Shown here in pieces: positions 19,950 through 28,765 of a stretch of 31,354 bases of DNA. Within the stretch, counting starts at the first letter, position 1. Every line of letters begins with the position of its first letter. Source of the DNA: Gnetum montanum (taxonomy: Eukaryota; Streptophyta; Gnetopsida; Gnetales; Gnetaceae); NCBI GenBank assembly GCA_015680685.1, contig MNCI01008337.1, forward strand, positions 1-31,354. Reading direction: 5' to 3'. The position numbers were made by a program, and so were the translations under genes. The notes beneath the pieces were generated by a model. That model searched no databases. It worked only from the letters and a program-made list of their open reading frames with translations, and had not been told where the DNA came from.

Positions 19950-20940
19950 GCGGGCTTGGATACCCAAGCGTCCGCGGAGATTAACGCGTTGTGCGGCATG
20001 AGGGTGGACAAGTTGGAGGGCTCGCCGGTCGCTCTCAATGGTTCGGGGGCATTCACCAGCTCCTCGCGGGAGGGAACGATGCTATGGATAAAGCTTGGGC
20101 CACCGACCACGAACACGTTGAAACAGTTGGAGTGCAGCCTGATCAGCAAGTTTGTGTCAGTGAGCGCAAGGCCACAGATGGGATGGATTTAATTCGGAGA
20201 TGGGTCCGGTCCGTTTGGGGGCTGGATACAGTGACTGTCAAATGTCTCACGGAGGATCGTCTCCTATTTTGCTTCGCCTCAGTGACGGACAGGGAACACA
20301 TCCCCCTGGAGGCGCCTTGGTTTTACCGGGCGTAGGGGTTGGCACTGGCACCCTAACGCCCAGGAGCGCACCGTGATAAAGATCTATTTGAACAGGCTTC
20401 GATTTGGGTCTAGCTACACAGTCTCCCCTTGGAATACTGGTCGACGGATTTCCTGCAATCGACGGCTGCATTATTTGGTAAATTTATTAAATTTGACCAG
20501 TTCACCGAGGCGATGGACCATCTGGGCTTTGCGTGATTCTGTGTGTGGAGGTCTTTATGGTTCGCGGACCGTGTTGATGAACTGGTGCTAAACACCGACC
20601 TCGGGGAAGAGCGTGTTCGCATGTAGTTCGAAAACCTGCTGACAGAGGTCTCGACCTCGCCGGCGAACATCGCGAGGGAGGATGGTCCTACGAAACAGGG
20701 CTATACCGCCCCCGAGCTTAACAACGGCAGTTGGCAGCTTGTTCGAATAAAGGGCCAGGGGCCAACAAGGGCTCGATGGCACCTGCAAGGGCCGCAAAAA
20801 GTCTGATCGGGATTCTGCAGGGTTTGGAGGGGGCTACATCCGAGCTTGGTACGGCCATCATTGGGCAAGACAGAGAGGGGGGCGGACCCTCTAGGACCTC
20901 ACGTGGTGGGGGACCTGTGGCTGGGATCTAGGATGCCAGG
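19950..20940 (+). pseudogene. LINE C ORF1 with DUF4283-like domain
   Basis: The frame from 19991 is open for 114 codons and contains DLIRRWVRSVWGLDTVTVK and LLFCFASVTDREHI followed by APWFYRA and a stop. After it, WVQLHSLPLEYWSTDF near 20405 and FIKFDQFTEAMDHLGF continue the DUF4283 pattern seen in LINE B. Stops at about 20334, 20361 and 20533 and frame changes break it. The pieces align colinearly with 13860-14340 of LINE B. Confidence 0.75.
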
Positions 20941-21546
20941 TTCAGCATGGAGGGTGTAGCTCCTGACGGTGCCAAGAAGGGGACGAAAGGCCTGACTGTT
21001 GTGGAGGCCAGGACGTGCTGCAATGGCTTGCCCCAAACCCCCTAGACCGGGGAGCATGTTCGTCATAGAGGGGGTAGTCCCCGCCATCGCTGATCGACTG
21101 GATCACCACCAATCGGGGTTTGACACATCCCAAAACCCCCTTCGGTTGCCGGGGGACGTCACGCGAGAAAGGGATGGTGGTCTCCCTGTAGGCGACCAAG
21201 GTGGGATGCCCTGAAAGCAGCCACGCCCAGCACAAGACCATGCAACTGTATGTCGATTTGGGAGTGCAACCCACACTCCAAGAGGTTTACGAACATTCAG
21301 TTGTATCACCATGAAGGTGCTCTCCTGGGGGGCTAGGGCTCGCAGGCTTGGTCTGTAGCTTTGGGTAAGGATTTGGGATTGGGGTTTTTTGCCCGCCAGC
21401 GGTGATGCCTGCGGTGATTGTGGTTCATGGGAGCCCCAGGGTTGGGGGCCGTGGTCAATGTGCGGCCAGCAACTCTGGCCTGTGCTGTACTGTTGTATAG
21501 CTTTCTTTTGGGAATACAATTTGCTTGATTTTTTCCAAAAAAAAAA
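20941..21546 (+). other. LINE C spacer, ORF2 start and 3' UTR
   Basis: The end of ORF1 passes into a proline-rich stretch, then the endonuclease start codons at 21313, then about 215 bases of 3' UTR with the family tail and poly(A). The junction near 21330 marks the internal deletion. Confidence 0.65.
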
Positions 21547-21616
21547 GTGCAACAAATTATTTTTGAAAAAGANATTTTCCAAAAAAAAAAGTGCAACAAA
21601 TTATTTTTGAAAAAGA
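21531..21616. other. Probable assembly duplication around N21573
   Basis: The 42 bases 21531-21572, covering the end of LINE C poly(A) and its flank, recur at 21575-21616 next to the single N. This is the third case of an N with duplicated flanks. Confidence 0.8.
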
Positions 21617-22565
21617 AATTACAAAGAGGAAATCAAAGTTCCAGCCTTTAATTTAGTAGATAGTAAAGTTCTAAGATTTGATGGTTTTTCAATTGAATTT
21701 TTTTAAGAAGCATTGGGACATCGTTAGAGATTATTTCTTTCATGTTTCCTAAGAAGCCATTAAAAAACTTTCTATTGGTAAAAATATTAATAAACATATG
21801 ATTTGTCTTCTTCTAGAAATGAAAATCTTCAACATATTGGTAATTAGAGACATATTACTCTTTGTAACAAGACTTATAAAATTTTAGCTAAATGCATGAC
21901 CTACTAAATTTAGAAGGTTATAAAAAATATCATTAGACCTAAGCAAACAAGTTTTGTTAAAGGTAGAAATATCTTAAATAATGTTATTATAGTTTGGGAG
22001 GGAATGCAGTGGCTTTTAATATGAACTAAAACATTATTTTTATTATGTTAGATTATGCTAAAGCTTATAATAATATTAAATAAAATTTATTATATCTTAT
22101 CTCTATAAATCAGATTTAGTGATTATTTTATTTGTAACATTTTTAGTGAAACTAATGCTTAAGCTACTACTAATTTTGGATAGAGTTCCTCCTTTTCTCT
22201 TCAATGATGAGTTCATGAAAGTTATTTTCTAGCTCTATATCTTTTTCTTATTACTACAAACTTTCTTTCATATAATCTGCATTATTATCTACAAAGGAAT
22301 ATCATTAAGGAAATTTGAATTGATGATCAAGGTACATAATTGCTTAACATGCACTTTGTAGATAATTTTTTATGATAAATTATTCTTAGGAACATATTAA
22401 TCCTCTCTGAGCTAATGTGAAAGATTACTGTATGTTATCTAGCTCTTGTATCAATTGGAAAAAATGTACTATTTATTATAATGGCAATATTAATGAGTTT
22501 ATTAATATTAAGCCTTGGAAAATTTTGAAAAAAAGAATTTTTCTTTAAAACTTTTAGGCATACGT
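21617..22565 (+). pseudogene. LINE E reverse transcriptase
   Basis: After LINE C the LINE E frame resumes with FDGFSIEFF near 21680. It continues with ITLCNKTYKILAKCM near 21855, then IIRPKQTSFVKGRNILNN near 21930, which are clear L1-type RT motifs. The motif A aspartate is at 22051 (LDYAKAYNNI). Motif C, normally FADD, reads FVDN at 22355-22366. NWKKCTIYYNG near 22455 and LLGIRF near 22552 belong to the following region. Catalysis is lost through the Asn and many stops. Confidence 0.85.
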
Positions 22566-22570
22566 TTTTA

Positions 22571-22662
22571 TTTTTTATTCTTTTGGAAAAAATCAACCGA
22601 ATTGTATTCCCAAAAACAATGCTATACATCAGTACAGCGCAGGCCAGAGCTGTTGGTGCCAC
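22571..22662 (-). mobile_element. 92-bp truncated LINE tail in LINE E
   Basis: The reverse complement of this stretch is the family 3' end (GCTGTACTGATGTATAGCATT ... GGTTGATTTTTTCC and A-rich tail) and nothing else. The flanks AGGCATACGTTTTTA (22556-22570) and AGGCGGAATACCTTTTTC (22663-22680) look like a diverged target-site duplication: both encode the Gly-Ile-x-Phe of the interrupted LINE E frame. It is an extremely 5'-truncated insertion. Confidence 0.85.
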
Positions 22663-22960
22663 AGGCGGAATACCTTTTTCTTTTAAGCATAATCTTACTA
22701 TTTTGTGGAATTATATGGTTAATAAAAGTGAAAAGAAAGTTGATCAAAGGAAAAAAAAAACTTACCTTTGTTGGCAAAGTTTTAGTGATTACGTAGATGT
22801 CTTAATGAACTCATATCTATTACTCTAGTCATTGGGCTCAATCTAAAACTTCTAATGATAGAATTAATTACATTATCCATTGGTTTCTTTAGTGTGCTAA
22901 ATAATTAAAAAAAAAAGCTTTTCTAGAGTTGCTTGGGATATTTGCAAAGTGCACATAAAT

Positions 22961-23604
22961 CATTTTCTTTCTGCTGTTTTTCTTTTCCTCAAACAGACTG
23001 CAATACTATTTGCATTAAGTGTAAAAAGTATTATTACATGGAGTCACAGTGATTATTAGTTAAGTAGGGTTCAAAAGGGTTGGTACATGAGCGTGATGAA
23101 ACATAGTTTTGTAAAGATGATGACTGAAAACCCAATTAGAAAAAAAATGGATGACAAAAAGTAGGGGCAAAAGTAGGTGCCAAAGAGAGGTGGTGCATAT
23201 AATTAACTCATATGTAAAACATATATGTTATACTTTATATACTTACTGATGAGCAACAAGTATATCCTATGCCTAACCATATGAATCACTAGCGTTTACT
23301 TAGTGATCCGATCGAATCCCAAAGACTTTAGGTTTTTAAGTACACTGGTTCTAACCTTTTAGTACTATGATCTTTTGTAATTCATTTTCAATAAATATAA
23401 AAATATTAATATCTAAATTTATACTTTAGTTAAACTTTACAATGAAAAGAAAAAGAAACTGTATCAGCTAATATTAATGGAGATAATTTTTCCTTCACGC
23501 AATTTACTAATTCTTTGGACTTTCTAGTTTTCATTTATAAATCTTATTTGCACTTTACCAGTAAAGTGATTTTTTACCTTATACAAATAGAATCTATGAC
23601 TCTT
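22961..23604. other. Unassigned AT-rich sequence
   Basis: No coding similarity or repeat was recognised between the end of LINE E and copia H. Confidence 0.3.
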
Positions 23605-23849
23605 GTTATGCAATATTATATATCAAATAGATTATTAGTAAGGCCTAAAACCACAAAGAATTTATTTGAGAACAATGGATTGTTTTAAACTTTTAACAAT
23701 CTTTAAAAGAATTAAATTGTTGATGGATCGTAGAGCATTCATTTCAAAAATGAAAGGGTGTATGAGGCTATCAAAAAGTTAAGCAAAGAAAAGTTTCTTT
23801 TAGAAGTAACTATGATATTTTATTTTAATATTTCATGGTTATTGTTGAT

Positions 23850-24254
23850 GACTATTTAAAGTTTACTTTATAATCATATTGACCCATAAGGATGAAGCAT
23901 TTTATTAATTTAATAAAATTTTTTATAGATTTCAAAGAACAAAGAACTACATGATTAAGAAATTTGAAAGTAACTATGAGAGAGAATTTGATAATGCCAA
24001 ATTTATAGAATAGTGTAATAAGGCATATTACATCAATTTTTAGCCCCAAGAATAACATAACATAATGAATTAATTGAAAAGAAAAATATAATTAAGTCCT
24101 TCAAGAAATGGCAAGGATACAACTCCATGAGAAAGATCTTTCAAAATCTTTTTAGGAAAAGGCTATCAATATAATTTGTTATATATCAAATAGAGCATTG
24201 GTAAGGCCTAAAACAACAAAGACTTTATATAAAATCTAATATGGTAAGAGAATT
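23850..24254 (+). pseudogene. Copia H integrase core and start of C-terminal region
   Basis: The frame near 23880 reads THKDEAFY, then IKKFESNYEREFDNAKFIE near 23955, where the usual RSDxGxEF aspartate is lost. NELIEKKNIIKSF near 24068 stands for NGVVERKNRT. YISNRALVRPKTTKTLY near 24185 is the A-x-Y-I-x-N-R region. The domain would integrate cDNA; here it has several stops and a lost catalytic Asp. Confidence 0.8.
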
Positions 24255-24269
24255 AAGGTAAATTATTTT
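24255..24269 (+). repeat. Left target-site duplication of LINE D
   Basis: AAGGTAAATTATTTT at 24255-24269 is repeated exactly at 25714-25728, right after the LINE D poly(A). Confidence 0.92.
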
Positions 24270-25713
24270 CTTCACCCACTTGCACCCCTTGGTACGTAGC
24301 AAAATTATCCAAACACTGGGATCCTCCCAGGGGAGGAGGAGGACAAGTACCTGGGCATCCCATGCATAACTGGCACAGGCAACGTACTTGGCGGGAAGGG
24401 GGGTAAGAAGTTACACCTCTTGGCTTGGTCTAAAATCGCGCGGCCCCGGTACGCCGGAGGTATTGGCCTCCTCCCCTTCGCTCTGGAGGTTGCCCTGGGA
24501 CGTCATAAACTCCTGCAGCGCCTGGTCACTGACAACGATGACCCTCCCTCTGGGTCCAAATCCTGCGAAAGAAGTACAGCCCCTGGACGGCGACCACCTC
24601 TGACTCCCACACTTGGAGGCAGCTCTGCGCGCAGGTGGGATCGATGTGGGATCGATGGACAACGCGGATGGAATCCGCCTGCACCCACATCAGCTCCTGC
24701 AGAAGCTGTTCCCAGCCGATCCGCTCTGGATGCGACTGTGGAAGGGTATCCTCCCTGAAAAGATCAAAACCTTCGGGTGGCTGATCCTCCACCAGACCCT
24801 CCCGGTTCGCGCGGTTCTGAAGTCCAGGGGCATGGGCATCAATCCCCAATGCCCATTGTGCAATCAGCACCAAGAAACGCTGCAACACTTCGTCCAGGAC
24901 TGTCCGGTGACCGGGCAGCTCTGGAAAACGGCCAGGCTCCGCACCACCGAGTTCTCGGGCAACTCGGCAACGCTCGCTGCGCTCTGGGTCTTGTGGCGGG
25001 CCAAAAATGACTGCATCTTCAACAGTGCAGCACTCCCCCCTGTGAGCAGCCTTTGCACGAAGATCGCTATGCTCTGGAGCGAAATTACCTCCGCCATGGC
25101 TCCCCACACAACACTCGAACCTCACAAGCAGCAGGCACGAACGCGGCGGGGCGTCAGGGGGGGGCGCCTCGCATGGACAGCCCAACCACCACGACTTCGC
25201 TCAGGGGCAGATCAAGAATCAAATCCAGATCCCGGCGGACGAGAGACAGGAGGTTACCGCTGAAATCAATGACCTACAGGGGGAACGAACGCCGAACCCA
25301 CCTCTGCAGGCCTGGAAGACAAGCACCCCCAACCGCAGAACCGGCATTGCCCAAATTGTCGAAGAATTCAGACGCCGCAGGGAGGAAGGGCCGGGACAGC
25401 CCAGCAAGAATTAAGTCCAGGTCACCGCCCCATCGTTGGTTGCTGCCGCTGGTTGAAGAAGTGTCTGGGGCGAGGTCTACAGTCTGCGCAGTGTGGGTGG
25501 GCAGTGTAGTCTGGGCGCCATGGGTGGAGTCTTTCTTGACGGGCAAATTTGGGTGGTCCTTTTTTCCTGCAGATTGGGTGGTCCTTTTGGCTGCAGATTG
25601 ATCTTGGTGGGGATTTCCCTGTCCGGTGGGGCCAGCAGCCTTGGCCCACGCTGTACCCATGTATAGCTTCTCCTTTTTTTAATAATTAATATAGCCTGAT
25701 CTTTATCAAAAAA
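24270..25713 (+). mobile_element. LINE D, 5'-truncated, in copia H integrase
   Basis: Perfect 15-bp flanks define this 1,444-bp insertion precisely. It starts in the RT thumb region (EEEDKYLGIP near 24336), carries the zf-RVT domain, and ends with a related but distinct 3' tail (GCTGTACCCATGTATAGC near 25649, then AT-rich sequence and A run). It also has a small internal deletion near 24380 relative to LINE B. High GC content, few stops and perfect flanks make it the youngest insertion here. Confidence 0.92.
24420..25263 (+). pseudogene. LINE D ORF2 C-terminal fragment with zf-RVT
   Basis: The first frame (24420 to about 24550) reads AWSKIARPRYAGGIGLLPFA. A frameshift leads to a frame open at 24613-25263 (216 codons). 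It contains LWKGILPEKIKTFGWLILHQ and the zinc finger CPLCNQHQETLQHFVQDC (24850-24903; C-x2-C-x8-H-x4-C), then LAALWVLWRAKNDCIF and LWSEIT. This is the zf-RVT domain found at the end of many plant LINE and LINE-like ORF2 proteins. Unlike LINEs A and B it lacks the WHW...PFYTNW extension and ends instead in a short Arg-rich tail. There is no start codon context, so no protein is expected. Confidence 0.88.
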
Positions 25714-25728
25714 AAGGTAAATTATTTT

Positions 25729-26510
25729 AAAATTGTTGGTTATAAATATTTTATTTTAAAAAATAAAGAAATAGTTGGGAAGGTTGATTGCAAAATAGAT
25801 AAGGGATCTTTCTTCATTATTCTAATGCTAGTAAAGCTTATACAATGTATAATAAACATCCATTAATGGTAAAGTTGTTAATGTGACATTTCATGAAGCA
25901 AAGCCTAGTAAGAAAAAATAAGTATAAAATGAAAATAAAGACTCTTTGAGCAAATTAAATCAAGATTCATAAAAGATAAGGTATACTTGAGCTTGCTAAA
26001 AAGGAAGAATCTCAAATTAAAGATGAGGAAACCAAACAAGACATCATTACATCAAAACACTTATCTTCAAAGGATGAACCTAATTCAACCAACTAGAAGA
26101 ATGAAAAAAAGCCAAATTCTAGATCAAATCATTAAAGATTATCATTAAGGTGTGAAGAGAGGAAAAGCACTACGAGATTTCCATGGGAATGCTTTCTTCC
26201 TATCACAAAATGACCCTAAACATGTTGAAGATGCAATATAAGATGATTCATGAATTTATGCCATGATCATAAAACTCAATTAATATCACAAGAAGAAGAA
26301 GAAGAAAATGGTTGAAAAAAATGTTCCTATACCAAAAGAACAATAAATTTTTGGTTTAAAGTAACTCTTGAAAAACATAGTAAATGAAGATGACTTGGTA
26401 ACAAGAAACAAGACTAGATTAATAGCTAAAGACTATGAGGAAATCTTTACATTTCTTCTTACATCTGTTTATTATAAAAATATAAAGTTGTATTCCATTG
26501 AAGATCAATA
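25729..26510 (+). pseudogene. Copia H integrase end and RT start
   Basis: Right of LINE D the frame continues with YKYFILKNKE near 25741, then GKVDCKIDKGSFLHYSNAS and KAYTMYNKHP (25778-25862). This is the copia C-x-x-L-x-N, G-K-F-x-x-K-x-D-x-G-x-F-L-G-Y pattern. NDPKHVEDAI near 26210 and NEDDLVTRNKTRLIAKDYE near 26382 are the RT start. The sequence becomes unreadable after about 26500. Confidence 0.78.
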
Positions 26511-27242
26511 GTTGGTTCGTAATCTATCTAGTCTATCAATATCCTTCCTAGTATGGTTTCAAATGATGAAGTACATATCATCATTTTGATACTTATCTAG
26601 GGACATAGAAAAAGGAAGAAATAAAAAAAATATTATCAATGGAAGACTAGGTTGAGAATGAACCTTACCTTGCATTTAAATGGGCATTATCTCTCTTCTC
26701 TAAAGTTACGCAACACAAATTATGGAAGAAGATTATGATTAATGCATAAAATCAAGTGCTTACATGTTCATAATAATAGTAATAATAATAAATATGGTAT
26801 AAAGAAAGACAAATCTGGTAGAATTTTCACTAAGATCAAGTTGTGAACAAAATCACTAGAAAGAAAAAAGTCTCCAAAATTTTAAATAAATTTATGTTGA
26901 AGTAATGTTTATTTTAGGCTTCATCAGTATTTATATAGATACTAGAACCATATAAAGAATATTTTATTGTTTAACATAGTGTGTAAGTCATTGTATTGTG
27001 TGTCGATTTAGAGTAGTCATAGACACCGTCACCAACGTGAAATGATCTCACCCTCTCATTGAGCCTCAATCCAGTAGTTAGTCCAAGTTCTCTCAATTTC
27101 TGGTGTTAATTTGATATTGTCATTTTCTGCTTCCGTTCATTTTGCAAAACTCAAAGCATATATATTTTTACTGTATAATAAATTTAAGGGGTTCAGGATT
27201 TAATAAAATTTCCATTTAAGTTCAGAATATAATATGACTGTA
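26511..27242. other. Unassigned AT-rich intergenic sequence
   Basis: Short AAG and AAT microsatellites occur nearby (about 26290 and 26770). Nothing else was recognised. Confidence 0.3.
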
Positions 27243-27334
27243 CGAGCACATCTGCACAGGGCATGCAACAGCATTTTTCAAGATGAGGCGAGCACGTCTG
27301 CACAAGGTATGCAACAGCATGTTTCAAGATGAGG
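27243..27334 (+). repeat. 46-bp tandem duplication at the start of the gene fragment
   Basis: 27243-27288 and 27289-27334 are direct copies (CGAGCACATCTGCACA and CGAGCACGTCTGCACA at their starts) with about four differences. The unit contains the coding segment for the VCNxxFQDE motif. Confidence 0.9.
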
Positions 27335-27563
27335 CCAGCAGTGATCTCGAAGATGCAAACAAGATTACCTGTTCTTTGAAAAATCTTGAAAGGGCACTGG
27401 CATCACTGGTGGAGTGTAGCATTTTGAAAATTGTGGGATCCTTTAACCATTCAATCTCTGATAAACTGCAATGATTAGAGTAGGGTAGATGAAAGCGAAA
27501 AATGCAAAATGTGTACAGCTATAGCAACGGCTGTTAGAATCTTAGATGATTTGATGTATGATT
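27243..27563 (+). pseudogene. 3' fragment of a second paralogue of the membrane gene
   Basis: The frame from 27283 reads VCNSMFQDEAS and LKNLERALASLVECS, matching VCNKILKDQAT and LKNLERSLASELKHT near the C-terminus of the intact protein (residues of about 718-755). After a one-base frameshift, KCKMCTAIATAVRILDD (27503 on) matches the last residues (SEMCIAMAMIGGILE). Identity is lower than for the copy at 1396-7363, and there is no strong AT drift. It therefore looks like a different paralogue, not the missing 3' end of that copy, though this is not certain. It lies 1.2 kb upstream of the intact gene in the same orientation. Confidence 0.82.
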
Positions 27564-28203
27564 AGATATAGTTTGCATTTACAGTACTTAGCAAAATAAT
27601 GGAAAGATTTTGCTTCCCATGATGCCAGTCAGGTCGGCCAACCAGAAAATACCTAACATTTTCTACGATCCCTGGTCCTACACCACGATTCTTTGTTTTT
27701 AAAATGATTCTAGAGTCTTTAATTTGTATTTGTGAATTGTGATTGGAAATTTACATTCAACCTCTAGTTAGTGATCACAAACACGAGCATAAAGGATTCA
27801 AAGGAGGTATGTTTGCCGTGCTACCATTCTCCAGTGATCAAATGTATCCGCTCCTAAAGTCGAAACCTTTCCAGTAAATCTATATACAATTAATTGACTG
27901 ACAGATTCGTTTGAAATTCTGGATACTATTAAAAGAATTTCAAGATTTTTGTCAAAGCAGAAGCAAGTTTTGGTTTTTGGTAACGCTCATGCCTAGATGA
28001 GTAGTCATAAGTCATAACTACTAATTTGCTGCATATGATGAAACATTGTCCATGCTACTATATAATCAAAAACATGCTTCATATTCTTTTGGACTCACTG
28101 TGCAAATTAATGCTTATAATAGAAGCGACTGCAATCAAAGAAGCAGCAGACACACGTTCTTGTTTAAGACGTCCCTGTTAACTTTGTATGGTGGAAGTTT
28201 TTA
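27564..28203. other. Intergenic sequence, nothing recognised
   Basis: No homology, strong repeat or open frame was seen. The base composition is more balanced than in the retroelement-rich part, as expected near a gene. Confidence 0.4.
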
Positions 28204-28300
28204 GAAAGCTTGTGGAATATTGGTGGAAAACTGAAAAGCTATCCCTATTTCAAACTTGACCATGAAAGCTCGAGGAATTTGAGCAGAAAACTGAAAAAAT
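28204..28300 (+). repeat. 60-bp period imperfect direct repeat upstream of the gene
   Basis: GAAAGCTTGTGGAATATTGG at 28204 and GAAAGCTCGAGGAATTTGAG at 28264 are both followed by an AAAACTGAAAA block. The spacing is 60 bases. Confidence 0.7.
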
Positions 28301-28310
28301 AATGTCGATC

Positions 28311-28604
28311 TTTAAGATGCCTACACACAGAGTGTCCCGCATGCACAAGTTGCCATGGAAAACTTCACTATGGGACGTAGAAGTTGTACTTATCCTATAT
28401 TATCTCATAAGATTCCACGCATGTCTGCTTTTAACTGGTAGTGACGGGGTGTTGATTTTTAAGATGCCTACAGACAGACAGTGTCCCACATGCACAATGC
28501 GTGGATTGCGATGGAAAAGTTCACTATGGGACGTCGAAAGTCTTACTTATTCTATATTTTATCACAAGATTGCATGCATATCTGCTTTTAACTGGTAATG
28601 ACTG
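28311..28604 (+). repeat. 147-bp tandem duplication upstream of the gene
   Basis: Two copies begin TTTAAGATGCCTACA at 28311 and 28458 and run to TCTGCTTTTAACTGGTA (about 28438 and 28582). Identity is high, with scattered changes and a few small indels. Each copy holds a CACTATGGGACGT segment with an ACGT core (near 28368 and 28522) and an AT-rich TCTATATT stretch. They end about 160 bases before the start codon, so they may be promoter-proximal elements; that is an inference. Confidence 0.88.
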
Positions 28605-28702
28605 GATGAATCAGGCCCCATGAATTACTTTGCTTAATAATGTTACAATTTTTGTTTTGTTACTGTTCATGTTATTTCAAACAATTTTCAGTGTCTGCAG
28701 CC

Positions 28703-28710
28703 TATTTAAT
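28703..28710 (+). promoter_or_regulatory. Possible TATA box of the membrane gene
   Basis: TATTTAAT lies 56 bases before the ATG at 28766. It would place transcription start near 28735 and a 5' leader of about 30 bases. It is the best candidate close to the gene but is not tested. Confidence 0.4.
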
Positions 28711-28765
28711 GTCTGGCCTTAACAGAATCGGCAGTTCAACAGCAAATTGAGGCTCTTTCGAATTG

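Larger units (their letters stand above)
19800..21546 (+). mobile_element. LINE C, internally deleted, inside LINE E
   Basis: Its 5' end matches LINE B (TTTGAAATGAAG near 19839), as do its ORF1 and its 3' tail with poly(A) at 21537-21546. The sequence goes from ORF1 to the first codons of the endonuclease (MKVLSW at 21313-21330) and then directly into 3' UTR sequence. Nearly all of ORF2, probably 3 kb or more, is therefore missing. The ends needed for mobilisation in trans are kept. The left boundary is approximate and no clear target-site duplication was found. Confidence 0.85.
18640..22960 (+). mobile_element. Old LINE E (L1-like), split by LINE C and a short LINE tail
   Basis: L1-type endonuclease and reverse transcriptase motifs occur in order on the plus strand over ~4.3 kb, interrupted by LINE C and by a 92-bp insertion. 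The element is extremely AT-rich and full of stops, in contrast to the GC-rich LINEs within it, so it belongs to another lineage or is much older. RT thumb sequence (IPFSFKHNLTILWNYMVNK near 22670, then FSRVAWDICK near 22920) lies right of the small insertion and ends near 22960. ORF1 was not recognised. There is a single N at 18702 inside the endonuclease start, without flanking duplication. Confidence 0.8.
23605..26510 (+). mobile_element. Old Ty1/copia element H, split by LINE D
   Basis: Decayed integrase (about 23850-25890) and the N-terminal RT (about 26210-26500) are recognisable on the plus strand. LTRs, gag, protease and RNase H were not recognised, so it is a fragment. LINE D interrupts the integrase C-terminal region. 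An integrase-like block (YISNRLLVRPKTTKNLF near 23630) occurs out of order before the core and again in its proper place near 24185, so the left part is rearranged. Confidence 0.75.

Noticed and set aside
24526-25185. 219-codon open frame on the minus strand
   Set aside because: It lies opposite the LINE D zf-RVT coding region. GC-rich coding sequence leaves antisense frames open, and the translation has no recognisable motif.
26289-26310. AAG repeats as a CRISPR or satellite array
   Set aside because: It is a short microsatellite of about five units with no spacers. No CRISPR-like or satellite array was seen in the window.
28763-28765. Start of the membrane protein at 28763
   Set aside because: The triplet is TTG. 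The first ATG in the frame is at 28766, after an in-frame TGA at 28748-28750.
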